Source of the DNA: Pseudomonas citronellolis
GTDB lineage: Bacteria > Pseudomonadota > Gammaproteobacteria > Pseudomonadales > Pseudomonadaceae
DNA: 64,000 bases
NCBI RefSeq assembly: GCF_900112375.1
Contig: NZ_FOLS01000002.1
Location: 193,550 to 257,549, forward strand
Direction of reading: 5' to 3'
Made by a program: the position numbers and the translations under genes. Below, piece after piece: positions 12,804 to 22,054 of the stretch. A model generated the notes under the pieces. That model did not search any database. It saw only the letters and a program-made list of their open reading frames with translations, and was not told the DNA's origin. The stretch's first letter is position 1, and each line of letters starts with the position of its first letter.

Positions 12804-13340
12804 ATGCACGCAGACCGCCTGTCCTGGGCCACCAAGGACGCCGCCATCGTTCATGAACTGATCGCCCTGCTGAACCTGTCCGACAAGGAATGCGCACTAC
12901 TCGCAGGCCTCGCCGAACAGGCGAAAGCCATCAGCCCGGCGCTGATCGAAGACTTCTACCAACGCCTGCTGAGCCAGGAGGCCACCCGCGAGTTCATCAC
13001 CGACCAGAAGCGCCTGGGGGAATCCCTGGCCACCTGGTTCTGCGAACTGTTCGGCGGCGTCTACGACGACACCTATGCGCTCAAGCGCCTGAACATCGGC
13101 CTGATCCACGTGCGCATCGGCCTGCCGGTGCGTTACCCGCTGGCCATGCTCGACCTGATCGCCCGCTACGGCGAAGAGGTGGCCGGCCAGGCCGGCGCCG
13201 AGGCGCTGACGGCCTTCCGCAAGGTCCTGGCGCTGGACGTGGCGACCTTCAACCAGGCCTACGAGAACAACCAGCTGCAACACCTGGCCGACCTCACCGG
13301 CAACGAACGCCTGGCCCGCCGCCTGCTTTCCGGCGGCTGA
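12804..13340 (+). CDS. Protoglobin-domain (globin-coupled-sensor type) heme protein
   Basis: 178 aa, all helical, matching the protoglobin/globin-sensor fold. The proximal heme ligand is probably His102 in NIGLIHVRIGLP, the signature position of this family. FYQRLLSQEATREFI and LATWFCELFGGVYDD fit the B/C and E helices. Unlike HemAT or globin-coupled diguanylate cyclases it has no output domain. It sits directly behind the roadblock gene, so a gas or redox input to the GTPase switch is an attractive inference. It could instead be a stand-alone O2/NO binder. Confidence 0.75.
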   Translation: MHADRLSWATKDAAIVHELIALLNLSDKECALLAGLAEQAKAISPALIEDFYQRLLSQEATREFITDQKRLGESLATWFCELFGGVYDDTYALKRLNIGLIHVRIGLPVRYPLAMLDLIARYGEEVAGQAGAEALTAFRKVLALDVATFNQAYENNQLQHLADLTGNERLARRLLSGG

Positions 13341-13384
13341 GCCGGGCGCTACCCTTCGCGGATTCCCCCGACGGACCGCGAGAC

Positions 13385-13759
13385 ATGGCCGAGAAAGACC
13401 GCGACTGGTACTGGCAGAACCTGAAGAACCCCGGCCAGCCCGGCGAACCACCGCCGCGCCGGCGGCAGTGGCACCTGCGCCGGGCGTTCAGGCACCTGCT
13501 GCAACTGGCCCTGCTGGTGGCGCTGGCGATAGGCGCCGGCGCCCTCTGGCAGAACCCTGCCAGCCACCAGTGGGGCGAGGCGCGCTGGCACGCCCTGCTC
13601 GGCCGCCTGGGCCTGGAGCGCCCGGCCGGCAAGGTCACGGCCCAGCCCATGAAGTACACCGACAGTTCCCGGAGCCTGACCGAGTGCATCAAGCCGGGGA
13701 ACCTGATCGACGACGAGGTGCGCGCCTGCGTGAAGGGGCAGCGGGTAAGGACCTGGTGA
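13385..13759 (+). CDS. Small membrane-anchored protein of unknown function
   Basis: 124 aa from ATG 13385. A cytoplasmic basic N-terminus (PPPRRRQWHLRRAFRH) leads into one transmembrane helix (about 37-57, LLQLALLVALAIGAGALW). A likely periplasmic tail of about 65 residues follows, with two Cys (TECIKPG and RACVKG). I do not recognise the family. It lies 44 bp after the protoglobin gene on the same strand and may belong to that operon or only be adjacent. A repeat cluster follows it. Confidence 0.55.
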   Translation: MAEKDRDWYWQNLKNPGQPGEPPPRRRQWHLRRAFRHLLQLALLVALAIGAGALWQNPASHQWGEARWHALLGRLGLERPAGKVTAQPMKYTDSSRSLTECIKPGNLIDDEVRACVKGQRVRTW

Positions 13760-13780
13760 CATCCGCCGGCGGAGTCTATC

Positions 13781-14300
13781 GCGGACGGAGTCCGCTCCTA
13801 CGCGATCCCCATCCACACCATTCCCATGTAGGAGCGCGCCCTGCGCGCGATTCGCGGGCAGGGCCCGCTCCTACAGGGAGGCACGGTGCAAAGAGGCAAA
13901 CCGAGCGGATCTTATTCGCGATCCGGCTGGCGTGTGTCGGTGATCGCGGACGGAGTCCGCTCCTGCCATACCGGCGGGCACGGCTTCTCGTAGGATGGGT
14001 TGAGCTTGCGAAACCCATGCGGTTGTGGCGATGGGTATCGCTTCGCTCAACACCATCCTACGGCGGCACGGGACAACCCGTAGGGCGCACAACGCCTACG
14101 GCGTTATCCGCCGTTTGACCGACGTCACGGCCAACGGCGGATAACCGCGAACGGTTATCCGCCCTACGGTCGGGCACGGGTGTAGGAGCGGATTCATCCG
14201 CGATCGCCCTCTCCCGCAAGCGGGAGAGGGGGCTGTCCGGTGTGGGCGGATAGTCTGGAGTCGGCCGGGAATCCGGGTTCGCGAGCAAGCTCGCTCCTAC
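13781..14300. repeat. Large cluster of intergenic repeats (R4, R2, R4, R3, R6, hairpin, R1)
   Basis: The gene-free gap 13760-14336 is a mosaic. It holds R4 at 13781-13801, R2 at 13828-13874 and R4 again at 13946-13964. R3 follows at 13989-14062 and R6 at 14079-14168, with arms GTAGGGCGCACAACGCC and GGTTATCCGCCCTACG. An R4-like variant is near 14182, a perfect 10-bp stem CCCTCTCCCG/CGGGAGAGGG is at 14207-14230, and a half R1 is at 14278-14300. No gene is seen. Head-to-tail packing of different families suggests repeated insertion at one tolerant site between convergent genes. Confidence 0.82.
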
Positions 14301-14336
14301 AGGGGCGGAGCCCGGACCAGGCGCGGAGCCCCGATG

Positions 14337-15899
<1,563 letters not shown>

Positions 15900-16030
15900 G
15901 GCGAGCCCGGAGATTGTCGTTGTGCGGGGCGGTACCCGGCCGGATTTCGCCGGCGAGGCGGAAATTTCCGTCAAGAATATGTGACAGCAGACGCCAGCAG
16001 CAAGCCGATGACTCGCGATTCGGCGCGATT

Positions 16031-16048
16031 CGTAATCTTTTCTTTACG
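16031..16048 (+). promoter_or_regulatory. Candidate PhhR (TyrR-type) box upstream of phhA
   Basis: The sequence CGTAAT-CTTTTC-TTTACG compares with the TyrR/PhhR consensus TGTAAA-N6-TTTACA: half-sites match at 4/6 and 5/6, with correct 6-bp spacing. It lies about 110 bp upstream of the phhA ATG in the phhR/phhA divergent spacer, the place where an activator site is expected. Visual match only. Confidence 0.5.
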
Positions 16049-16159
16049 GGCGAAGGGGATTTCCAGCGCTCGCCCAAGGCCCACGGGGGCTGCATGGGCA
16101 CGCCGACGCGGCTATTGATGAGGCATCAAAACAACAAAGGCCTCGAAGCCGGAGGACCC

Positions 16160-16948
16160 ATGAAGACAACGCAGTACGTGGCCCGCCAACCTGACGAAGA
16201 CGGTTTCATCCACTACCCCGAAACCGAGCATCAGGTCTGGAACACCCTGATCACCCGCCAGCTCAAGGTGATCGAAGGCCGCGCCTGCCAGGAATACCTG
16301 GACGGCATCGAGCAGCTCGCCCTGCCCCATGAGCGCATCCCGCAACTGGGCGAGATCAACAAGGTGCTCCAGGCCACCACCGGCTGGCGCGTGGCCCGCG
16401 TCCCGGCGCTGATCCCCTTCCAGACCTTCTTCGAATTGCTGGCCAGCCAGCAGTTCCCGGTGGCCACCTTCATCCGCACACCGGAGGAGCTGGACTACCT
16501 GCAGGAGCCGGACATCTTCCACGAAATCTTCGGCCACTGCCCGCTGCTGACCAACCCCTGGTTCGCCGAATTCACCCACACCTACGGCAAGCTCGGCCTG
16601 GCCGCCAGCAAGGAAGAACGCGTGTACCTGGCGCGGCTGTACTGGATGACCATCGAGTTCGGCCTGCTCGACACCCCGCAGGGCCAGCGCATCTACGGCG
16701 GCGGCATCCTCTCTTCGCCGAAGGAGACCGTCTACAGCCTCTCCGGCGAGCCCGAGCACCAGGCCTTCGACCCCGTGGAGGCCATGCGCACGCCCTACCG
16801 CATCGACATCCTGCAGCCGCTGTACTTCGTGCTGCCGGAACTCAAGCGCCTGTTCGAACTGGCCCACCAGGACATCATGGCGCTGGTCCGCCAGGCCATG
16901 CAGCTGGGCCTGCACGCGCCCAAGTTCCCGCCGAAGCAGGCAGCCTGA
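16160..16948 (+). CDS. phhA: Phenylalanine 4-monooxygenase
   Basis: 262 aa from ATG 16160 with GGAGGA upstream, the same length as P. aeruginosa PhhA. The non-heme iron triad is His121 and His126 in [11 protein letters not shown] and Glu166 in MTIEFGLL. The enzyme hydroxylates L-phenylalanine to L-tyrosine using O2 and tetrahydropterin. It lacks the ACT regulatory domain of animal enzymes, as all bacterial forms do. It is first gene of phhABC; the 140-bp gap before phhB contains an R1 repeat pair, which could attenuate the downstream genes. Confidence 0.96.
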   Translation: MKTTQYVARQPDEDGFIHYPETEHQVWNTLITRQLKVIEGRACQEYLDGIEQLALPHERIPQLGEINKVLQATTGWRVARVPALIPFQTFFELLASQQFPVATFIRTPEELDYLQEPDIFHEIFGHCPLLTNPWFAEFTHTYGKLGLAASKEERVYLARLYWMTIEFGLLDTPQGQRIYGGGILSSPKETVYSLSGEPEHQAFDPVEAMRTPYRIDILQPLYFVLPELKRLFELAHQDIMALVRQAMQLGLHAPKFPPKQAA

Positions 16949-16975
16949 GCCCCGAGGCCTGCCCGACATCTTTTC

Positions 16976-17040
16976 GTAGGAGCGAGCTTGCTCGCGAACA
17001 AACGCAGTGCCATGCGGTTCGCGAGCAAGCTCGCTCCTAC
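16976..17040. repeat. Full REP-like R1 pair inside the phhA-phhB gap
   Basis: GTAGGAGCGAGCTTGCTCGCGAAC and its inverted copy TTCGCGAGCAAGCTCGCTCCTAC are separated by a short spacer, so the transcript could form a long hairpin. It lies between phhA and phhB, within what should be one operon. Confidence 0.85.
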
Positions 17041-17088
17041 ACTCCTAAGCTCAATGTCTTGCGTGACGAACCCTACAAGGAGAACCCC

Positions 17089-17445
17089 ATGACCGCCCTC
17101 AACCAAGCCCATTGCGAAGCCTGCCGCGCCGACGCGCCCCACGTCTCCGACGAGGAACTGGCGACCCTGATCAAGCAGATCCCGGACTGGAACATCGAGG
17201 TCCGCGACGGCCACATGGAGCTGGAGCGCGTGTACCTGTTCAAGAACTTCCGCCACGCCCTGACCTTCACCAATGCCGTTGGCGCCATCGCCGAGGAAGA
17301 AGGCCACCACCCGGACCTGCTCACCCAGTGGGGCAAGGTCACCGTCACCTGGTGGAGCCACGAGCTCAAGGGCCTGCACCGCAACGACTTCATCATGGCC
17401 GCGCGCACCGACGAGCTGGCCAAGGTCGCCGAAGGCCGCAAATGA
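17089..17445 (+). CDS. phhB: Pterin-4a-carbinolamine dehydratase
   Basis: 118 aa, ATG 17089 after AAGGAG. The core [36 protein letters not shown] carries the His-His-Pro dehydratase signature. The enzyme dehydrates the 4a-hydroxypterin made by PhhA, so that the cofactor can be reduced again. In P. aeruginosa it also affects PhhA expression. Its TGA overlaps the phhC ATG by four bases. Confidence 0.95.
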   Translation: MTALNQAHCEACRADAPHVSDEELATLIKQIPDWNIEVRDGHMELERVYLFKNFRHALTFTNAVGAIAEEEGHHPDLLTQWGKVTVTWWSHELKGLHRNDFIMAARTDELAKVAEGRK

Positions 17446-18638
17446 ACCACTTCGCCCCCATCCCGCGCGTGCCGGGCGACCCCATCCTCGGCCTGCTCGA
17501 CGCCTACCGCGCCGACCCCAACCCGGCCAGGCTGGACCTGGGCGTGGGCGTCTACAAGGACGCCCAGGGCCTGACGCCGATCCCCCGCGCGGTGAAGCTG
17601 GCCGAGCAGCGCCTGGTGGAGCACGAGACCACCAAGAGCTACGTCGGCGGCCACGGCGATGCGCTGTTCGCCGCGCGCCTGTGCGAACTGGTGCTGGGCA
17701 GCGACTCGCCGCTGCTGGCCAGCCAGCGCGCCGACGCCAGCCAGACGCCCGGCGGCACCGGCGCCCTGCGCCTGGCCGCGGACTTCATCGCCCGCTGCCT
17801 GCCCGGCCGCGGCATCTGGGTGAGCGACCCGACCTGGCCGATCCACAAGACGCTGTTCGCCGCCGCCGGCCTGAAGGTGCACCACTACCCCTACGTCGGC
17901 GCCGACAACCACCTCGACGTGGAAGGCATGCTCGCCACCCTGGAACAGGTGCCCCACGGCGACGTGGTGCTGCTGCACGCCTGCTGCCACAACCCCAGCG
18001 GCTTCGACCTGGCCTACAACGACTGGCAGAAAGTGCTGGAAGTGGTGCGCCGCCGCGAGCTGCTGCCGCTGATCGACTTCGCCTACCAGGGCTTCGGCGA
18101 CGGCCTGGAGGAAGACGCCCGCGCCGTGCGGCTGTTCGCCGAGAGCCTGCCGGAATTGCTGGTGACCAGCTCCTGCTCGAAGAACTTCGGCCTCTACCGC
18201 GACCGCGTCGGCGCGCTGATCGTCTGCGCCGCCAACGCCGAGCAACTGGGCAACGTGCGCAGCCAGCTGGCCAGCCTGGCGCGCAATCTCTGGTCCACGC
18301 CGCCGGCCCATGGCGCCGAGGTGGTGGCGACCATTCTCGGCGACCGCGACCTCAAGCAAGTGTGGCTGGAGGAAGTGACCACCATGCGCACGCGCATCGC
18401 CGGGCTGCGCCTGGGCCTGGTCGAGGCGCTGCAGCCCCACGGCCTGGCCGAGCGTTTCGCGCACATCGCCATCCAGCGCGGCATGTTCTCCTACACCGGC
18501 CTGAGCCCGGACCAGGTGCGCCGCCTGCGCGAGGAACACAGCGTGTACCTGGTCGGCAGCGGCCGCGCCAACGTCGCCGGGCTGGACGCCAGCCGCCTGG
18601 ACGACCTGGCCAGGGCCATCGCCGCGGTCTGCGCCTGA
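17442..18638 (+). CDS. phhC: Aromatic amino acid aminotransferase PhhC
   Basis: 398 aa, overlapping phhB by ATGA. It is a class I fold-type aminotransferase of the AspC/TyrB group, with PLP lysine Lys247 in [15 protein letters not shown], the cofactor contacts CCHNPSG and DFAYQGFG, and an Arg-rich C-terminal substrate site. In the phh operon it transaminates tyrosine and phenylalanine to the 2-oxo acids that enter the homogentisate route. A strong terminator follows. Confidence 0.94.
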   Translation: MNHFAPIPRVPGDPILGLLDAYRADPNPARLDLGVGVYKDAQGLTPIPRAVKLAEQRLVEHETTKSYVGGHGDALFAARLCELVLGSDSPLLASQRADASQTPGGTGALRLAADFIARCLPGRGIWVSDPTWPIHKTLFAAAGLKVHHYPYVGADNHLDVEGMLATLEQVPHGDVVLLHACCHNPSGFDLAYNDWQKVLEVVRRRELLPLIDFAYQGFGDGLEEDARAVRLFAESLPELLVTSSCSKNFGLYRDRVGALIVCAANAEQLGNVRSQLASLARNLWSTPPAHGAEVVATILGDRDLKQVWLEEVTTMRTRIAGLRLGLVEALQPHGLAERFAHIAIQRGMFSYTGLSPDQVRRLREEHSVYLVGSGRANVAGLDASRLDDLARAIAAVCA

Positions 18639-18659
18639 AAACTATTTCCACCCTCGCTC

Positions 18660-18685
18660 GACCGGCCGCTGGCCGGTCTTTTTTT
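18660..18685 (+). terminator. Rho-independent terminator after phhC
   Basis: The stem GACCGGCC / GGCCGGTC (18660-18678) with a GCT loop is followed by seven T. It lies 22 bp after the phhC stop and 8 bp before the end of the convergent AraC gene. Confidence 0.9.
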
Positions 18686-18693
18686 GCCCGCGG

Positions 18694-19725
18694 TCAGAGC
18701 AGCGACAGCGGCCCGGCCTGGCGCTTCCAGCGCCCCGGGGTGGTCCCGGTCCAGCGCTGGAAGGCCCGGCAGAAGCTGGCCGCCTCGGCATAGCCCAGGC
18801 ACTGGGCGACGCCGTTCAGGTCCATGCGCGACTCCAGCAACAGGCGCTCGGCCAGGTGCAGGCGGATGCCGTCGCTCAGCGGCTGGAAGCGCTGCCCTTC
18901 GGTGGCCAGGCGGCGCTGCAGGGTGCGTTCGGAAAGCCCCAGGCGCTGCGCCACCTCGCGGCAACCCGGCAGGCTCGCGGCATCGCGCACCAGCAGGCGC
19001 TGCACCGCCCGCGCGGTGGGCGTGGCGGCCAGGGGCAGCGCCAGTTCCTCGCAGAGCTTCTCGCACAGTTGCTCGCCGCTGCTGCGGCTGTCCGGGTTGG
19101 CCTGCGGCAGGCTGGCCTCCAGGTCGGCGCGGGCGAACAGCAGGGCATTGCGCGGGGCGCCGAAGCGCACCGGATACGGCCAGGCGCGGGCGTAGGCGTC
19201 GAGGTCGGCCGGCGCCTCGGCGCGCAGCTCCAATGCCAGCGGCTGCACCGGGCGCTGCAGCAGTTCGCCGGCCAGTTGCAGGCAGCCGGCGATGCCGCGC
19301 TCGACCACGAAGGCGCGGGCGTCCGGCGGCAGCACCTGGTCGTCGAAAATCATCCAGTGCCCGCGCGGCTCGGCCTCGCGGCTCACCGGGCACAGCGTCA
19401 GGGCCAGGCTCTGGTAGCGGCCGAAGGTCTCGAAGGCTTCCCGCAGGCTGCGGCAGGCGAGCATGGTGAAGCCCAGCAGCCCCAGCGAAGTGAGGTGGTA
19501 GCGGCGCCCGGCGGCGAAGCCCAGGCCAGGACGAGCGCCCTGTTGCAGCAGGTTGCGGATCACTGCCAGCTCCTGCCAGGCCTGGATCTGCGCGTGGCGC
19601 CCAGACAGCTCGCGCGGCTCGATGGCGCTGCCCACCAGGCAGGCCTCCGCGGCCAGGCCCTCGCTGCGGGCGCAGTCGAGCAGGTGGCGCACGCCGGTGA
19701 TGTCACGGGTCTGTCGCCAGTCCAT
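18694..19725 (-). CDS. AraC-family transcriptional regulator (arabinose-binding-domain type)
   Basis: 343 aa from ATG 19725, preceded by CAGGAGG. It has an N-terminal Arabinose_bd domain and a C-terminal AraC double HTH (LGLSERTLQRRLATEGQRF, then LGYAEAASFCRAFQRWTGTTPGRWKR). It resembles the regulator at 5153-6151 in layout, but the sequences differ clearly. It is divergent from a 2-oxoglutarate dioxygenase gene, with an inverted repeat between them, so it probably controls that gene. The inducer is unknown. Confidence 0.83.
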   Translation of the reverse strand: MDWRQTRDITGVRHLLDCARSEGLAAEACLVGSAIEPRELSGRHAQIQAWQELAVIRNLLQQGARPGLGFAAGRRYHLTSLGLLGFTMLACRSLREAFETFGRYQSLALTLCPVSREAEPRGHWMIFDDQVLPPDARAFVVERGIAGCLQLAGELLQRPVQPLALELRAEAPADLDAYARAWPYPVRFGAPRNALLFARADLEASLPQANPDSRSSGEQLCEKLCEELALPLAATPTARAVQRLLVRDAASLPGCREVAQRLGLSERTLQRRLATEGQRFQPLSDGIRLHLAERLLLESRMDLNGVAQCLGYAEAASFCRAFQRWTGTTPGRWKRQAGPLSLL

Positions 19726-19775
19726 GGGGCCTCCTGCAAGTGGCGGGAATCATCAATTTCTGGCGCCGATCATCA

Positions 19776-19791
19776 TGGCGCAAGTGCGCCA
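19776..19791. promoter_or_regulatory. Candidate operator between AraC regulator and dioxygenase
   Basis: The perfect inverted repeat TGGCGCA-AG-TGCGCCA is 48 bp upstream of the dioxygenase ATG. A second TGGCGC occurs 15 bp upstream in direct orientation (19761-19766), so tandem AraC half-sites are also possible. Confidence 0.45.
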
Positions 19792-19838
19792 CGGCGACCA
19801 TCCTCAACAGGCCGACAACACCAACAAGAGGGCACCCC

Positions 19839-20732
19839 ATGTTCGAGTTCTTCTACGCCTTGCCGAGCCAGAACCGCGCCGCCGGCTACCGCCACTTCCA
19901 GATACTCCCAGCCACCGGCGCCATAGGCGCGGACGTCAGCGGCGTCGACCTGCGCAGCCTGGGCGAGGAAGGCTTCGCCGAGCTGCGCCAGGCGCTGCTG
20001 GCGCACAAGGTGCTGTTCATCCGCGGGCAGTCGCTGGGTGTCGAGGACCTGGAGGCGGTCACCCTGCGCCTCGGCGAATTCGGCCGCGAGCCCTACGTGC
20101 AGGGCCTGCCCGACCATCCCCACGTGGTACGGGTGGTCAAGGAGGCCGACGAGAAGACGCCGGTGGTGTTCGGCGGCGCCTGGCACAGCGACTGGTCGTT
20201 CCAGGAGCGCCCGCCGGCCTTCACCCTGCTCTACGGCCACGACATTCCGCCGTTCGGCGGCGACACCCTCTACGCCAACCTGGCGCTGGCCTACGAATGG
20301 CTGTCGCCCAAGCTGCGCGCGCAACTGGAGAGCCTGGACGCCGTCCACAGCCCGGAACGCGCCTACGGCGCCGAGGCCAAGCACAACGACCTGATGGAGA
20401 ACATGGCGGTGCGCTACGGCAACGCCGACGGCGAAACCCGCTCGCACCCGCTGGTGACGCGCCACCCGGAGACCGGCAAGAAAATACTCTTCGTCAACCC
20501 GGCCTACACCAGCGGCATCAAGGGCATGCGCCCGGCCGAGGCGCAGCCGCTGCTGGACTACCTCTATAGCATTGCCACCCAACCGGCCTTCACCTGCCGC
20601 ATGCGCTGGAGCCAGGGCACCCTGGCGATCTGGGACAACCGCAGCACCTGGCACTACCCGGTGTCGGACTACCATGGGATGCGGCGTGAGATGTATCGGA
20701 CTACGGTGGTGGGCGAAGTGCCGAGTCGCTAA
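19839..20732 (+). CDS. TauD/TfdA-family Fe(II)/2-oxoglutarate dioxygenase
   Basis: 297 aa from ATG 19839. The facial triad is His116 and Asp118 in GAWHSDWSF and His272 in NRSTWHYPVSDY. The 2-oxoglutarate contact is an Arg in the C-terminal MRREMYRTTVVGE segment. Family members hydroxylate alpha to sulfonates, aryloxy acids or other carboxylates. The FEFFYALPSQNRAAGYRHFQI start and lack of a taurine transporter nearby leave the substrate open. It is divergent from an AraC regulator that probably controls it. Confidence 0.82.
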   Translation: MFEFFYALPSQNRAAGYRHFQILPATGAIGADVSGVDLRSLGEEGFAELRQALLAHKVLFIRGQSLGVEDLEAVTLRLGEFGREPYVQGLPDHPHVVRVVKEADEKTPVVFGGAWHSDWSFQERPPAFTLLYGHDIPPFGGDTLYANLALAYEWLSPKLRAQLESLDAVHSPERAYGAEAKHNDLMENMAVRYGNADGETRSHPLVTRHPETGKKILFVNPAYTSGIKGMRPAEAQPLLDYLYSIATQPAFTCRMRWSQGTLAIWDNRSTWHYPVSDYHGMRREMYRTTVVGEVPSR

Positions 20733-20757
20733 GAGACGGCTGCTTTGCTGCTTTTCG

Positions 20758-20780
20758 TAGGAGCGAGCTTGCTCGCGAAC
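20758..20780. repeat. Half REP-like R1 unit
   Basis: A single arm, GTAGGAGCGAGCTTGCTCGCG, follows the dioxygenase gene. The inverted partner arm is at 21018-21045, on the far side of the 20822-20980 element, as if that element had inserted between the two arms of one R1 pair. Confidence 0.75.
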
Positions 20781-20821
20781 AGCGTTTACCGGCGGCAACT
20801 GTGTTTCAGATTGACTCCGCT

Positions 20822-20980
20822 CCCTCTCCCCAGCCCTCTCCCTGAAGGGAGAGGGGGCTTGTCCGTGCCGAGAGGAGGAATGGTTTCAACCGGAAACCTT
20901 CGGTGCTGCCGGCTGACTCAGGAATACCCACGCACACCGAACGGTCCCCTCTCCCTTCAGGGAGAGGGTTAGGGAGAGGG
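20822..20980. repeat. MITE-like ~160-bp element (family R5)
   Basis: The terminal arms are about 34-bp inverted copies, each with an internal hairpin (CCCTCTCCCTGAAGGGAGAGGG at 20834-20855 and again at 20947-20968). The interior has GTCCGTGCCGAGAGGAGG on the left and CCGAACGGTCC on the right. Close relatives are at 43097-43256 and 63677-63848. No coding capacity. Confidence 0.7.
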
Positions 20981-21055
20981 AACAGAGGTGGGCCCGGCAG
21001 CGGAGTCACCGGGGAGCTTGTTCGCGAGCAAGCTCGCTCCTACGAAAAGCCCATC

Positions 21056-21946
21056 TCACACCCCCGCATGCTCCCGCAACATCCCCCGCAACAACTGCGC
21101 CGCCGGCGACAGATAGGCCCCCTCCCGCACCGCCAGGCCCATGGTCCGCGTCAAGGTGGTTTCCGCCAGCCTCACCTCGCGCAGCTGGCTCATCCCATGC
21201 AACCCGCCGTCCAGCGTTTCGCGGGCAACGAAGCTGAGCAGCCGGGTGCGGGCGATCAGGTTGGGCAGCATGGGAATGGCGTTGGTCTCTATCTGCACCC
21301 GCGGCGGCGGCAGGCCGTGGGCCTGGAAGGTGGCGTCCATCCAGCGCCGCGACGACACGCTGGGCGCCGGCAGCACCCAGCGGTAGCGGCACAGGTCGGC
21401 GATGGCCACCGGGCCGTCGAACAGCGGGTGCTCGCGGCTGGCCACCACCACCACCTGGTCCTGCAGCAGCGGCTCGCTGACCAGGTGCGCGTCGTCGAGG
21501 ATGCGCGAGCAGATCGCCATGTCCAGGCGCCCGCCGCGCAGGGCCTCGCGCAGCACGTCGTCCTGGCCCAGGGACAGGCTGATGGTCACCTCCGGGGCGC
21601 GCCGCAACAGCTCCTCCACCAGCGGCGGCAGCAGGTACTCGGCCATGGTCGCGGCGCAGCCCAGGCGGATGTTGCCCACCAGGCCACTGGCGAAGTCGCG
21701 TACCTCGCGGCGCGTCTCCTCGATGTCCTGGCGCAGCTGGCGGGCGCGCTGCAGCATCAGCTCGCCGGCCGGGGTCAGGCGGATGCGCCGGCCCTCGCGC
21801 TGGAACAGGCTGGCGCCCAGGGACTGCTCCAGGCGCTGGATGCTCTTGGTCAGCGCCGGCTGGCTGCGCCCCAGGCGGTCCGCCGCGCGGCCCAGGTGGC
21901 CGAGCTCGGCGATGGTTTCGAAATAGGCGAGATCGCGCAGGTCCAT
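21056..21946 (-). CDS. LysR-family transcriptional regulator
   Basis: 296 aa from ATG 21946 (MDLRDLAYFETIAELGHLGRAADRLG); a GTG three codons upstream is the alternative. N-terminal winged HTH of LysR type, then a substrate-binding domain with VTISLSLGQDDVLREALRGGRLDMAI. It is divergent from the AbrB-type membrane gene, with about 110 bp between, and probably controls it. The spacer contains the 10-bp palindrome ATGAATTCAT (21971-21980). Confidence 0.85.
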   Translation of the reverse strand: MDLRDLAYFETIAELGHLGRAADRLGRSQPALTKSIQRLEQSLGASLFQREGRRIRLTPAGELMLQRARQLRQDIEETRREVRDFASGLVGNIRLGCAATMAEYLLPPLVEELLRRAPEVTISLSLGQDDVLREALRGGRLDMAICSRILDDAHLVSEPLLQDQVVVVASREHPLFDGPVAIADLCRYRWVLPAPSVSSRRWMDATFQAHGLPPPRVQIETNAIPMLPNLIARTRLLSFVARETLDGGLHGMSQLREVRLAETTLTRTMGLAVREGAYLSPAAQLLRGMLREHAGV

Positions 21947-22054
21947 GGCGGCCACCGATAGATTTCAGGAATGAATTCATGACTATTAGAAAATGGACTT
22001 GATGGATTGCGCTATCGATAATTTTCCCCGTTGTCCGCAGTCGGGAGCCTTCGC

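Noticed and set aside
13781-14300. CRISPR array
   Set aside because: Repeats are of several families, inverted, and without equal spacers.
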